Shown here piece by piece: positions 8,577-17,491 of a stretch of 64,000 nucleotides of DNA. Positions within the stretch are counted from its first letter, which is position 1. Every line of letters starts with the position of its first letter. A program made the translations under genes and the position numbers. Source of the stretch: Bin87 sp965219925 (lineage in GTDB: Bacteria > Chloroflexota > Dehalococcoidia > Lucifugimonadales > UBA3495); the NCBI GenBank assembly GCA_965219925.1, contig OZ244795.1, positions 2,790,001 to 2,854,000 on the forward strand, read 5' to 3'. The notes under the pieces are model-generated. The model saw nothing but the letters and a program-made list of their open reading frames with translations, was not told the DNA's origin and did not search any database.

Positions 8577-9209
8577 TTACAGCATCTGGACCAGCCGCGG
8601 GTTTACACGGCACTTTTCCGCAGAAATGATCGCGTCTATTTCACGTACAGCAACATCCAGTTCGCCGTCACGATTGACGACGCGGTAGTCAAATTCTTCC
8701 ATACGTTCGAGTTCGACAGCGGCCTCCCGCAAGCGACGTTCCATGTCATCGGGGTTTTCGGTGCCGCGGTGGGCGAGCCGATCTCGCAGGGAAACCATGG
8801 TAGCAGGCATTACGAAAATCGTGAGGGCCTGCGGCGTAAGCTCGCGGATGGTTCCCGCACCTTGAACGTCGATTTCAAGGATAACATCTTTCCCGGCAAT
8901 GATTGGATCCCGAACCTGCTGTCGGGGCACGCCGTACCAACGACCATACACTTCGGCGCATTCCAGCAGCTCATCCCGCTCGCGCATTCGCATGAATTCT
9001 GAAACTTCTTTGAAGATGTAGTCCCGGCCATCAACTTCACCGGGACGTTTCGGGCGCGTAGTGGCCGTAACGGCGAAGTGCCAGGGACGATCCAGTTGCT
9101 GCAGCGCCGCCACCAATGAACCCTTGCCCGAGGCGGACGGCCCAGACAACACTACAAGCAACGGGGGCGCTGCGCCGGCTTGTGGCAGCTCGCTGTTGTC
9201 CCGCATCAT
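8577..9209 (-). CDS. gmk: Guanylate kinase
   Basis: Phosphorylates GMP to GDP with ATP. The 210-residue protein has the P-loop GPSASGKGSL near residue 22, the TTRPKRPGEVDGRDYIF GMP-binding block, and the IDVQGAG segment of the lid and core. Length fits the family. Its ATG overlaps the TGA of aroA (ATGA at 9206-9209), so translation is probably coupled. Note SASGKG in place of the more common GAGKGT-like loop, still a valid Walker A. Confidence 0.95.
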   Translation of the reverse strand: MMRDNSELPQAGAAPPLLVVLSGPSASGKGSLVAALQQLDRPWHFAVTATTRPKRPGEVDGRDYIFKEVSEFMRMRERDELLECAEVYGRWYGVPRQQVRDPIIAGKDVILEIDVQGAGTIRELTPQALTIFVMPATMVSLRDRLAHRGTENPDDMERRLREAAVELERMEEFDYRVVNRDGELDVAVREIDAIISAEKCRVNPRLVQML

Positions 9210-10498
9210 CCGTTGGTGATTGAACTGAGATGTTCCCAGAAATTCGGATAGGAAACCGACGCGTCCTCGGAGCCGTGAATCGTTGTCGTTCCGGATGCGG
9301 CCAACCCCGCCACTGCGAGCGACATAGCCAACCGATGGTCGCCGTGACTCTCCACGTCCGCGCCGGTGAGCTTGGAAACGCCCCGAATGACCATGCCGTC
9401 TTCGCGCGGATCGATGTCAGCGCCCATACGCCGGAGTTCGGACACCGTGGTTTCGATGCGGTCGGACTCTTTCACCCGCAGTTCGGCCGCATCCCGGAAA
9501 ACAGTTTCCCCGCGGGCGAAGCAGGCCGCTACGGCCAAAACAGGCAGCTCGTCGATCATAATCGGAATAATCTCGCCGCCCAGTTCGATGGCCTGCAAAC
9601 TGGCCGAGGTCGCCACGACGTCGGCGACCGGCTCTCCTCCCTCGGTGCGCCGGTTTTCCAGTCGGAGGCAGTCACCGGCTCCCATCATTTGGAGCGCATC
9701 GATGATGCCGGCCCGGCTTGGGTTGAGACCTACGCCGGTGATGGTGACCCTGGCGTTGGGGTGGATTAGACCGGCCACCATCCAGAATGCCGCCGAGGAA
9801 ATATCGCCGGGAACCGCCACGTCAACGGCCTTGAGGGTGGTGGGATTCAGCGTGAGGGCCAGGCCGTCGGAACTAACCTGGGCCCCCATGGCGGCCATCA
9901 TGCGTTCCGTATGGTCGCGGGACAGGGCCGGTTGGTGGAGCACGGTGGGGCCGGTGGCGGAAAGTCCGGCGAGCATCAGGCACGATTTCACCTGGGCGCT
10001 GGCCACCGGCATGTCGTATTCGATGGGACGCAGGTTGCCACCCCGAATCGCCAGGGGGGCGAGGGTGTCACTGTGGCGACCCATGATGGAGGCACCCATC
10101 TGTTGCAGCGGCTGGACGATGCGGCCCATGGGACGGGTGCGCAACGACCCATCGCCGGTGAGCACCGAAAGGAACTCCTGGCCCGCCAGCAGTCCGGACA
10201 ACAATCGCATCGAGGTGCCGCTGTTGCCGGCGTCGAGCATGTCGGTGGGTTCATGCAGTTGTGGCCCCAAGCCGGAAACACGCACACTGCCCGGCTCGTC
10301 CAGGGGCTCAATTGCAACGCCCATAGCCCTCAGGCAGGCAGCGGTGGACTGTACATCGGCTCCGTCGGACAGTCCGGTTACGGTGGCCGCGCCTTCTGCA
10401 ATGGCGTTGAGGATCAACGACCGGTGCGAAATGGACTTGTCGCCCGGCACCGCGAACGAACCACCAAGAGAATGGGGCCTAACTATAGTTTCAGTCAC
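9206..10498 (-). CDS. aroA: 3-phosphoshikimate 1-carboxyvinyltransferase (EPSP synthase)
   Basis: Condenses shikimate-3-phosphate with phosphoenolpyruvate in the shikimate pathway. The 430 residues show the substrate-binding start GDKSISHR near residue 19, the PEP-binding LDAGNSGTSMRL near residue 86, the GDGSLRTRPM block, and the second signature RVKESDRI near residue 341 with DHRLAMS following. All shikimate-3-phosphate and PEP contact motifs look intact. It sits 19 bases after tyrA, giving a short aromatic amino acid block, and overlaps gmk by four bases. Confidence 0.96.
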   Translation of the reverse strand: MTETIVRPHSLGGSFAVPGDKSISHRSLILNAIAEGAATVTGLSDGADVQSTAACLRAMGVAIEPLDEPGSVRVSGLGPQLHEPTDMLDAGNSGTSMRLLSGLLAGQEFLSVLTGDGSLRTRPMGRIVQPLQQMGASIMGRHSDTLAPLAIRGGNLRPIEYDMPVASAQVKSCLMLAGLSATGPTVLHQPALSRDHTERMMAAMGAQVSSDGLALTLNPTTLKAVDVAVPGDISSAAFWMVAGLIHPNARVTITGVGLNPSRAGIIDALQMMGAGDCLRLENRRTEGGEPVADVVATSASLQAIELGGEIIPIMIDELPVLAVAACFARGETVFRDAAELRVKESDRIETTVSELRRMGADIDPREDGMVIRGVSKLTGADVESHGDHRLAMSLAVAGLAASGTTTIHGSEDASVSYPNFWEHLSSITNG

Positions 10499-10517
10499 CG
10501 ATTCTCTCCCTTGCTGG

Positions 10518-11555
10518 CTACGGCTTGTCGTCTCGCCGGCGGCTGCGGTTGGGGTCGTCGTCCCTTTCCAGCATCATGAGGCGTCGGGCGCGGTTGGCCA
10601 ATCCCCCAAGGAACATCTGACTCATTGACTGGGTGAACGTGGGGTAATCGGGGGAGCCCTCGATTTCCCGGGAGCGTGGGTTGACATCACCGGCCATCAA
10701 CTTGGCGCGGGCAATCCTGGCATCCTCGAACAGCGTCATGACGGCGTCTTTATCCGGAAGTTCGGTCCCGGAGTCCAGCAGTTTGCGATACTCGTACAGT
10801 TCACGGATGAAAGCATCGATCCAGGCGACAATGGGTTCGGCGTTGCTGACGCAGATGTCACGGTGCATGGTTGCGTCGCCGGACGCCAGCCGGGTGATGT
10901 CGCGGTAGCCGGACGACGCCAGTTGCCCGATGTCGGACCAGTTGGCCGATTTGCTGGTGCAGCCCACCAGCGCCGTGGACACCAGGAAGGGAAGGTGGCT
11001 TACCGCAGCCACGAAGCTATCGTGCTCGTCCAGGCCGATGAAGTAGGGTTCTGCTCCCACCGCCTCGGCCAGCGTGGTGATTTCTCCCACGGCGCGCTGG
11101 CTGGCCTTTGGGCTGGGGATTACGCAGTATGGTTTACCCGCGAAGAGCGTGGCATCGGCGTTGTCGGGACCGGGAGTTTCCCGGCCGGCCATGGGATGCC
11201 CGCCGACGAAGTCCACAGAATCCGGCAGCAGCTCGTCGGCCCACTTCAGCACCTGGGTTTTGGTGCTGCCGACATCGGTGACGACGCAGCCTTCCGGCAA
11301 GTAGGGCGCCATGCCTTCCATTAGTTCGCGCATGGCGAGGACCGGTGTGGCCAGAACGATAACATCGGCTTCGTGGATGGCGTTTCCCAACCGACCTTCC
11401 ACTCGGTCGAAGGCCTGGCGTCGCTGGGCTCCCGCCCTGGAAGCATGTTCCGAATCGGTGCCCACCACCGTCAGGTTGCGTAATGACGAGGCACGCAGCG
11501 CCAATCCGAGCGATGTGCCGATCAATCCGGTGCCGATTACAGTAATTTGTGCCAC
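10518..11555 (-). CDS. tyrA: Prephenate dehydrogenase family protein
   Basis: Catalyses NAD(P)-dependent oxidative decarboxylation of prephenate (or arogenate) toward tyrosine. The start taken is GTG at 11555, which puts the Rossmann motif ITVIGTGLIGTSLG at residue 4; the frame stays open to 11696 but that extension is unlike the family. Other features are VIVLATPV, DVGSTKTQV, GGHPMAGRE (catalytic His) and the helical SHLPFLVSTAL dimerisation part. There is no ACT or chorismate mutase domain (345 aa). First gene of the tyrA-aroA-gmk-lipA run, whose leader abuts a dispersed repeat. Confidence 0.93.
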   Translation of the reverse strand: MAQITVIGTGLIGTSLGLALRASSLRNLTVVGTDSEHASRAGAQRRQAFDRVEGRLGNAIHEADVIVLATPVLAMRELMEGMAPYLPEGCVVTDVGSTKTQVLKWADELLPDSVDFVGGHPMAGRETPGPDNADATLFAGKPYCVIPSPKASQRAVGEITTLAEAVGAEPYFIGLDEHDSFVAAVSHLPFLVSTALVGCTSKSANWSDIGQLASSGYRDITRLASGDATMHRDICVSNAEPIVAWIDAFIRELYEYRKLLDSGTELPDKDAVMTLFEDARIARAKLMAGDVNPRSREIEGSPDYPTFTQSMSQMFLGGLANRARRLMMLERDDDPNRSRRRDDKP

Positions 11556-11675
11556 GTGCGTGTTCTGCCTTTCGGTACAGATTCTTGAGCGTCGCCTTCG
11601 CAGAGATGGCGCTCCCGGTTGTTGACAGGAGTAGTGTACAACATCCGCTGGCGGCGGTAAAACCTGGCGGCGGCG

Positions 11676-11900
11676 CTCACGCGAACCTGCCCCCACCTGT
11701 CATTGCGAGGAGCGCAGCGACGTGGCAATCTCGTTGAGGTTGAACACTCGTCGGCAAACCACCACTGCTACGGCGACGAGATTGGCACGCTGCGCTCGCA
11801 ATGACAGGTAGGGGTGAGCGCTCCTCGCAATGACAGGTGGGGGTGGGCGCTCTTCGCGGTGAAAGCGGGCCGGTTTGGTTTGATAAAGTGGGTACGCGGG
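11676..11900. repeat. Dispersed palindromic repeat, copy A (MITE-like)
   Basis: One of four copies in the window. The ends are imperfect inverted repeats (ctcacgcg at the left, aaagtgggtacgcg at the right). Inside is the block GTCATTGCGAGGAGCGCAGC at 11699-11718, whose inverse complement returns at 11785-11808 and again in part at 11821-11838, so the RNA could fold into a long hairpin. It fills most of the 560-base gap between tyrA and proV. No coding sequence is seen. Confidence 0.75.
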
Positions 11901-11957
11901 AGGGTTCCGGTGAGGTGGCCCGGTATCGACCGGACCGTTGACACGCTTCCATCAGGG

Positions 11958-11987
11958 TTGACAAAAACCGGCATCCGGGCCTACGGT
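11958..11987 (+). promoter_or_regulatory. Possible proVWX promoter
   Basis: A perfect TTGACA (11958-11963) is followed after 18 bases by TACGGT, a weak -10. A second TTGACA lies 20 bases further upstream (11938-11943). The 127 bases from here to the proV start would be an untranslated leader. Suggestive only. Confidence 0.35.
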
Positions 11988-12114
11988 ATTCTGAACGCTC
12001 CCCATACATAAACACGGCATGGGAATGGGCCGGGGTCTGCATTGAAATCTGTAACGAGATTCCGAAACGCGCCCCCGGATACATCGCAATTTCACGCCTT
12101 GGGGTGATCTTGAA

Positions 12115-13473
12115 ATGGCTACGGACGATAAACCACTCGCCGGTCTGACGCCAGTGGGCACCTCCAATGGATCTGACGAAGAACCCTACATCAGGGTCAG
12201 GTCGGTGTGGAAAGTATTCGGAAAAGATCCCGCGAAGGTTCTGAATCCCGAGTACGCCGGTAAGGACAAGTCATTTTTCCAATCCGAATTTGGCAACGTC
12301 GTTGGCCTGCAGGATGTGTCATTCGACGTCCAAAAAGGCCAGACTTTTGTAATCATGGGGTTGTCGGGAAGCGGCAAATCCACGATGGTGCGTTGCCTGA
12401 TCCGCCTGATAGAGCCAACCGCCGGCGAGATTGTCATCAATGGCCAAGACATCACCCGGATGTCCGAGAAAGACCTGATCGAGTTTCGCCGCAGCGGAAT
12501 TGCTATGGTGTTTCAGCATTACGGCTTGATGCCCCACCGGAACGTCATTGATAACGCGGCATGGGGATTGGAAGTGCAGGGCGTGAAGAAAGACGAGCGC
12601 TATTCCCGAACACGGGACGTTCTGGAACTGGTGGGCCTGTCCGGTTGGGAAGAGGCGTATCCACGGCAGTTGTCCGGGGGAATGCAGCAACGGGTTGGGC
12701 TGGCTCGCGCCCTGGCTGTCCATACTGACATCATGCTGATGGACGAGCCGTTCAGCGGGTTGGATCCCCTGATCCGACGCCAGATGCAGGACGAACTTCT
12801 GCGCCTGCAATCCGAGCTGCAAAAGACCATCGTTTTTATCACCCACGACCTGAACGAGGCATTGAAGCTAGGTGACCGCATCGCGATTATGCACGACGGT
12901 CAGGTAGCGCAAATTGGTTCTCCCGAGGATATTGTGCTGCGTCCCGAGGACGAGTACGTGGGAGATTTCACCCAGGACGTTCGACTGGAAAGCGTGCTGA
13001 CCGCCAGCAAGGTTATGGTAACCCCAAAGGCGACCGTCATGGGCCACCAGGGTCCGCGGGCGGCTCTGCACACCATCGGCAACAGCGACGGCGACGCCGC
13101 CTGGGTGGTGGATATGCGGGAGCGTTACATAGGGTTGCTGTCGATCACCAACGCGGAGCGGGCGGTGCGCGCCGGCGTAAGACGATTTGACCAGGCCTGG
13201 GACTTTGTTGACCGGGAGTATCAGGCGGTAGCGCCGACGACAACGTTCGACGCATTGATTCCGATGGCGATGGCGAGCGACTTTCCAATACCCATTGTGG
13301 ATGACGCCAACGTTTTGGTCGGGGAAGTCCACCGCGGCGCGCTGGCCGAGGCGCTGGCCGAAACCTCTGCGGCTGATGCCGATTACGAGGCCAACGCCGC
13401 CGAAAACGCGTTGATAGCCGAATCCCGTGTTGAAAGTGGCGCAAACATTGACGCGGACGATTCAGGAAAATAA
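12115..13473 (+). CDS. proV: Glycine betaine/proline ABC transporter, ATP-binding subunit
   Basis: The ATPase of a quaternary-amine osmolyte importer. The 452 residues hold a Walker A loop (GLSGSGKST near residue 84), Q-loop in MVFQHYGLMPHR, signature LSGGMQQR near residue 186, Walker B LMDEP and the switch histidine in FITHD. The N-terminal extension before the NBD (about 60 residues, with EPYIRVRSVWKVFGKDP) is typical of ProV/OpuAA. The C-terminal 150 residues form a CBS-like region used for ionic-strength sensing in relatives, followed by an Ala/Glu-rich tail. It heads proV-proW-proX; the permease gene follows after 67 bases. Confidence 0.94.
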   Translation: MATDDKPLAGLTPVGTSNGSDEEPYIRVRSVWKVFGKDPAKVLNPEYAGKDKSFFQSEFGNVVGLQDVSFDVQKGQTFVIMGLSGSGKSTMVRCLIRLIEPTAGEIVINGQDITRMSEKDLIEFRRSGIAMVFQHYGLMPHRNVIDNAAWGLEVQGVKKDERYSRTRDVLELVGLSGWEEAYPRQLSGGMQQRVGLARALAVHTDIMLMDEPFSGLDPLIRRQMQDELLRLQSELQKTIVFITHDLNEALKLGDRIAIMHDGQVAQIGSPEDIVLRPEDEYVGDFTQDVRLESVLTASKVMVTPKATVMGHQGPRAALHTIGNSDGDAAWVVDMRERYIGLLSITNAERAVRAGVRRFDQAWDFVDREYQAVAPTTTFDALIPMAMASDFPIPIVDDANVLVGEVHRGALAEALAETSAADADYEANAAENALIAESRVESGANIDADDSGK

Positions 13474-13540
13474 CAACGGCCTGACCACCTGAGCCGTATC
13501 GCCGGCGCTTCATCCGGCAAGCTTATTACGGGAGGAAATC

Positions 13541-14635
13541 ATGGCAGTTATAACCGGAGACGAGCCGGATACCGGTGCGACGGATTCGGTCCAGACTGCA
13601 TCGAGCGCAGAACGCGCGACACCGCGACTCACGCTGGGCAATATCCCAACACTGTACAGATGGGCGGTCGGCATTGTGGCCGTTCTGGTCGTGTTGATTG
13701 CCAGCCTCCTGATCTGGGGGCCGGAGATGGAGTTTCCGACGACGGTGGCTCGAACGACGTCAAGTGACGGGACAACGACTTTTGACCGGTCGCTGAGGGA
13801 CGTTACGGGAAGCGCCATTGACGATGGAGCCACTTGGTTGATTAGAGAGGGGCAATGGCTGTTCGGAGGGATCAAATACGGTGTTACGTATGCGCTGCTG
13901 TACATTGAAACCGGTCTTAAGTGGCTACCGTGGCCGGCGGTGGTGCTGGCGCTGGCGCTGGCGTCCTTTGCAGTGGGACGCTGGGCATTCCTGATATTTA
14001 CGACGGCGGCTTTTCTCTACATCGGGTTTATGGGGCTTTGGGAAAACACCATAGACACCATTGCATTGATGGTAGTGGCGGTAGCGTTGTCGGTGGCGGC
14101 TGGGCTGCCGCTGGGCGTGCTGGCCGCGCGCAACCAGACTGCGGACCGCATTCTGCGCCCAATCCTGGACGGGATGCAGACCATGCCGAGCTTTGTGTAC
14201 CTGCTGCCGGGGATTCTGTTCTTTGGGCTGGGCAAGCCGGCGGGTATATTCGCCACCATCATCTACGCGGTGCCGCCGGTAATCCGGCTGACCAACCTGG
14301 GCATCCGGCAGGTGTCCCCGGAAACGGTGGAAGCGGCGCGGTCTTTCGGGGCTTCCCCATTGCAGATTCTCTCGAAGGTGCAAGTGCCGATGGCGCTCCC
14401 CACTATCATGGCCGGCATCAACCAGACTACAATGCTCGCTCTGTCAATGGTAACCATCGCAAGCATGGTAGCGGCCGGCGGCCTGGGTGACAACGTGCTG
14501 CGGGCTATCCAAAAGAACGAAGTGGGCAAGGGCATAATCGCCGGGTTGGCTATCGTGTTCATGGCTATCGTAATCGACCGCCTCACGCAATCGGTGGCGA
14601 GAAGCCGTCAGGAGGCATTGTCCGGAGGGCTGTGA
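13541..14635 (+). CDS. proW: Glycine betaine/proline ABC transporter, permease subunit
   Basis: Membrane subunit of the osmolyte importer. The ribosome site GGGAGGAAATC precedes the ATG. After a soluble N-terminus the first membrane segment is at about residues 45-65, a further set follows from residue 120, and the classical binding-protein-dependent permease block lies at residues 175-350, with the EAA loop in ETVEAARSFGASPLQIL contacting the ATPase. Length 364 aa. Its hydrophobic pattern matches ProW rather than the fused OpuAB type, since the binding protein is separate. Confidence 0.93.
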   Translation: MAVITGDEPDTGATDSVQTASSAERATPRLTLGNIPTLYRWAVGIVAVLVVLIASLLIWGPEMEFPTTVARTTSSDGTTTFDRSLRDVTGSAIDDGATWLIREGQWLFGGIKYGVTYALLYIETGLKWLPWPAVVLALALASFAVGRWAFLIFTTAAFLYIGFMGLWENTIDTIALMVVAVALSVAAGLPLGVLAARNQTADRILRPILDGMQTMPSFVYLLPGILFFGLGKPAGIFATIIYAVPPVIRLTNLGIRQVSPETVEAARSFGASPLQILSKVQVPMALPTIMAGINQTTMLALSMVTIASMVAAGGLGDNVLRAIQKNEVGKGIIAGLAIVFMAIVIDRLTQSVARSRQEALSGGL

Positions 14636-14863
14636 TCAACCTGACTGAGGTTGCGCGAAAGCGGAATCGTGGTGTTCAAGCGGGATATTATACGTAAGTG
14701 TATCAACATGTTACGTAAACTAACTGTGGTTTTGCCACTCATTTCCTGAATCAGTGTGTCGGAGGTTTGACACCGGTATCACGGGCTGTTATAACTGTCG
14801 CCACTACGCCGGCGCCGGGATGGCCCGGTAGCCTTGAGACCACCCAAAAGGGAGGAACCCATC

Positions 14864-16027
14864 TTGCCTGCAAAATTCAGACTACTAGCCATATCGGCGC
14901 TGTTAGCCGCAGTAACGGCGCTTGCCGTCGTGGCTTGTTCGCCAGCAACGCCTGAAACCATCACCGAGACGGTGGAAGTCACCAAGATTGTTGAAGTACC
15001 CGGTGAACAAGTCCAAGTAACCAAGATTGTCGAAGTACCCGGTGAACAGGTCCAAGTCACCAGGATTGTCGAAGTGATGGCGCCGGAAGGGCCCAAAGAC
15101 ACCATCATCTTCGGAGACCTCAACTGGTCCAGCGCATTGCTGCAAAACCGCATCGCCCAATACATCGTTGAAAAGGGCTACGGTTATCCGACCGACGTAA
15201 AATTCGGCGCCACGCTGCCCCTGTTTCAGGGATTGCAGAATGGCGACACCCACGTAACGATGGAAATCTGGCTGCCCAACCAGGACGAAGCCTGGAACCA
15301 GGCCAGAGAAGATGGCGCGGTGCTGTCAGTGGGTAAGAGCCTGGGTAATGACTGGCAGTCTGCCTTCGTAATCCCCGCTTATTTGCAAGAGCAATATCCC
15401 GACCTGGACAGTGTTGAAGACCTGAAGGAGCAACAATACAAAGACCTGTTCAAGACGGCAGAAACCGGCGATAAGGCGCGGCTGGTATCCTGCATCATCG
15501 GTTGGGCCTGCGAGGACGTGAACGCCAAGCAAGTCGCTGGCTACGGTCTGTCCGACCACGTTGAAATCATCAACCCTGGCGATGGCGCGGCGCTGAACGC
15601 CGACCTGTACGGAGCTTATGAACGCGAGGAACCTTGGCTGGGTTACCAGTGGGGCACCAATGATCCGGCCCTGAAGCTGGACCTGGTTCGCCTGGAGGAG
15701 CCGGCTTACAGCGACCAGTGCTGGTTCACCACCAAGGCTTGCGCCTATGAAGACGCCACCATCCTGATCGCAGTATATCCCGATCTGCCGGGCCGCGCTC
15801 CCGACGTTCTCGAAATGCTGCGCCAGTGGGATTTCAACATCAACATCTACAAGTCCGTTGTCCAGTGGCAGGACGCCAACCCTGATGCCGATGTTAAAGC
15901 GACTGCCATGTGGTGGCTGAACAACAACGCCGATATCTGGGGTGGTTGGGTTACCGATGATGCCGCCGCTTCCATCCAGGCTGCGCTCAGCGCGGGTGAA
16001 GAAGCAGAAGGCTGGCCTTCCGAGTAA
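14864..16027 (+). CDS. proX: Glycine betaine/proline-type substrate-binding lipoprotein
   Basis: The extracytoplasmic binding protein of the proVWX importer. I take TTG at 14864 as start because GGGAGG lies 8 bases before it; another TTG at 14834 is in frame without such a site. Residues 1-25 are a lipoprotein signal (LAVVACS). A linker follows in which VEVPGEQVQVTKI is repeated, as 39-base DNA units, before the OpuAC-type binding domain from about residue 85. Trp-rich segments such as GWAC, WLGYQWG and MWWLNNN fit an aromatic cage for a quaternary amine. A terminator follows directly after the gene. Confidence 0.92.
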   Translation: MPAKFRLLAISALLAAVTALAVVACSPATPETITETVEVTKIVEVPGEQVQVTKIVEVPGEQVQVTRIVEVMAPEGPKDTIIFGDLNWSSALLQNRIAQYIVEKGYGYPTDVKFGATLPLFQGLQNGDTHVTMEIWLPNQDEAWNQAREDGAVLSVGKSLGNDWQSAFVIPAYLQEQYPDLDSVEDLKEQQYKDLFKTAETGDKARLVSCIIGWACEDVNAKQVAGYGLSDHVEIINPGDGAALNADLYGAYEREEPWLGYQWGTNDPALKLDLVRLEEPAYSDQCWFTTKACAYEDATILIAVYPDLPGRAPDVLEMLRQWDFNINIYKSVVQWQDANPDADVKATAMWWLNNNADIWGGWVTDDAAASIQAALSAGEEAEGWPSE

Positions 16028-16061
16028 ACCAGCCGGGCAGTACCAACCAAGCGCGCTATCG

Positions 16062-16095
16062 AGGCGGCTCCGGCAACGGGGCCGCCTTGTTTTTC
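16062..16095 (+). terminator. Rho-independent terminator after proX
   Basis: A GC-rich stem of ten pairs (aggcggctcc against ggggccgcct, one G-T pair) with a six-base loop, followed by TTGTTTTTCT. It ends the proVWX transcript and lies directly before the promoter of the next gene. Confidence 0.75.
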
Positions 16096-16104
16096 TGCTA
16101 CAAT
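16096..16104 (+). promoter_or_regulatory. Extended -10 promoter of the RraA-like gene
   Basis: TGCTACAAT is a TGn-extended -10 (TACAAT, five of six) immediately downstream of the proX terminator and about 50 bases before the likely start codon. No clear -35 box. Confidence 0.55.
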
Positions 16105-16156
16105 GCAACTCGCCCCCCAGCATCCGAATCTGGAACGCGAAGGACTCTTGACCCCG

Positions 16157-16891
16157 ATGACTACTGCCAACTCTGCCGTTGCCGTGTCGGATGAAACGCT
16201 GGCTACGCTGAAAACTATTCCCACCCAAACGCTGATCGATGGGCTGTGGGTAATGGGTTGGCCGATGAGCATGATCGAAGGAGCAAAGCCGCTGCAATCC
16301 GGCCAGAGCATGGCGGGCAGGGCGGTAACGCTCCGGTTTGTACCCCACCGTCCAGACCTGGCCGCCGACAAACCAAAGGGAGCCGACTCGGCCGAGTACG
16401 TTGCCTTTGAATTGTGCGGGCCGGGCGAGGTTCTGGTGATCGATGCAATGGGGTGGCCATACAGCAGCATCGGCGGGGATATCAAGTTTTACCGACTCTA
16501 TCAGCGCGGAGCTGGCGGCTTGGTTACCGACGGAGCGGTGCGGGACACCAACACCCTCAAGGGTTACGGGTTTCCCGTTTACGCCGCCAATGCCACCGCC
16601 AAGCAGGGTCCGGCTGAGTTTTGGCCCTGGCAGGTGAACGACTGCATCCAGTGTGGCGGTGTGCTGGTGCGGCCGGGTGACGCGATAGTGGGGGATGACG
16701 ATGGCGTGGTGGTGGTGCCGGCGGCGGCAGCCAACGAGGTCATAGAGATTGCCCACCAGCGGGAGGAAGTAGAGGCCGTCATCAAAGCGCAACTGGAACT
16801 GGAACAATGTTCCCCGGGAAAATACTATCCCTTCAACGACAACACCTGGAAGCTATTTGAGGAAAAGACTGGTAAGAAACCGTACCGCTGA
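16157..16891 (+). CDS. RraA family protein (HMG/CHA aldolase-like, formerly 'dimethylmenaquinone methyltransferase')
   Basis: A member of the RraA fold, which includes oxaloacetate decarboxylases and 4-hydroxy-4-methyl-2-oxoglutarate aldolases that cleave 4-carboxy-4-hydroxy-2-oxo acids. The sequence shows GEVLVIDAMGWPYSSIGGD and, 20 residues on, GAGGLVTDGAVRD, where R and D bind substrate and metal in class II pyruvate aldolases. The start chosen is ATG at 16157; a TTG nine bases earlier is also possible. Length 244 aa. It is followed after 33 bases by a CMD-family gene. Both families occur in aromatic and furan catabolism, so a catabolic role is a fair inference; RNase E regulation is unlikely. 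Confidence 0.8.
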   Translation: MTTANSAVAVSDETLATLKTIPTQTLIDGLWVMGWPMSMIEGAKPLQSGQSMAGRAVTLRFVPHRPDLAADKPKGADSAEYVAFELCGPGEVLVIDAMGWPYSSIGGDIKFYRLYQRGAGGLVTDGAVRDTNTLKGYGFPVYAANATAKQGPAEFWPWQVNDCIQCGGVLVRPGDAIVGDDDGVVVVPAAAANEVIEIAHQREEVEAVIKAQLELEQCSPGKYYPFNDNTWKLFEEKTGKKPYR

Positions 16892-16924
16892 TTGGAGATC
16901 AACACCCACAACCGGAGGCAAATT

Positions 16925-17491
16925 ATGGCTCGATTACCTGTAGCAACGCGCGAAAGCATCCCCGCCGGCCAGGAGGCCGCGTTCGACCAGATCGTTGGGA
17001 GTTCGGGAACCGTGGCGCCCTATGGTCCGGGTTCGGTTTTGACCCACGTTCCGGAGGCCAGCAAACACGCCACCGCGCTGAACCTGTACTTGCGTAACGA
17101 TTCCAGCGTACCGTTGAAGTCGGCCGAACTGGCGATGCTGGTGGCAGCCCGGGAGATGGATTGTCAGCACATCTGGAATTCTCATGCCACGTCAGCCCGT
17201 GACGCCGGCGTACCGGATGGCGTAGTGGACGCGCTGCGGGACGGGAAGCCGTTGCCCGAGTTGTCCCCCGACGAATCGGCAGTGATAAATCTGGGCCGGG
17301 AGATTTTGCGGAATCACCAGGTCAGCCGAGGCGGATACCAGAGCGCGCTGGAGATTTTCGGGCAACAGGGGACTATAGAACTGAGCCTGATTCTGGGAAA
17401 TTACACCATGCTGTCGATGGTCATCAACACGTTCGAGACTAACTTGGCGCCCAATCGAACAGAACCGCTGCTGCAGAAAATTAACTACTAA
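16925..17491 (+). CDS. Carboxymuconolactone decarboxylase (CMD/AhpD-fold) family protein
   Basis: Start is ATG at 16925, with GGAGG eight bases upstream. The 188-residue protein is all-helical with the CMD core at about residues 50-115: ELAMLVAAREMDCQHIWNSH holds the conserved Glu and His, but the CxxC of AhpD-type reductases is absent (one Cys only), so it is not a peroxiredoxin reductase. Its relatives are often found next to LLM flavin oxidoreductases. A paralog of nearly the same length lies at 25859. Its stop overlaps the convergent NHL gene by 11 bases. Reaction unknown. Confidence 0.82.
   Translation: MARLPVATRESIPAGQEAAFDQIVGSSGTVAPYGPGSVLTHVPEASKHATALNLYLRNDSSVPLKSAELAMLVAAREMDCQHIWNSHATSARDAGVPDGVVDALRDGKPLPELSPDESAVINLGREILRNHQVSRGGYQSALEIFGQQGTIELSLILGNYTMLSMVINTFETNLAPNRTEPLLQKINY

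Noticed and set aside
9366..10628. 420-codon plus-strand frame opposite aroA
   Set aside because: Long only because of GC-rich codon bias on the opposite strand; Ser/Arg-rich translation with no motif, and aroA has all its signatures.
15326..16807. 493-codon minus-strand frame opposite proX and the RraA-like gene
   Set aside because: Crosses two confident plus-strand genes plus a terminator and a promoter; no domain in the translation.
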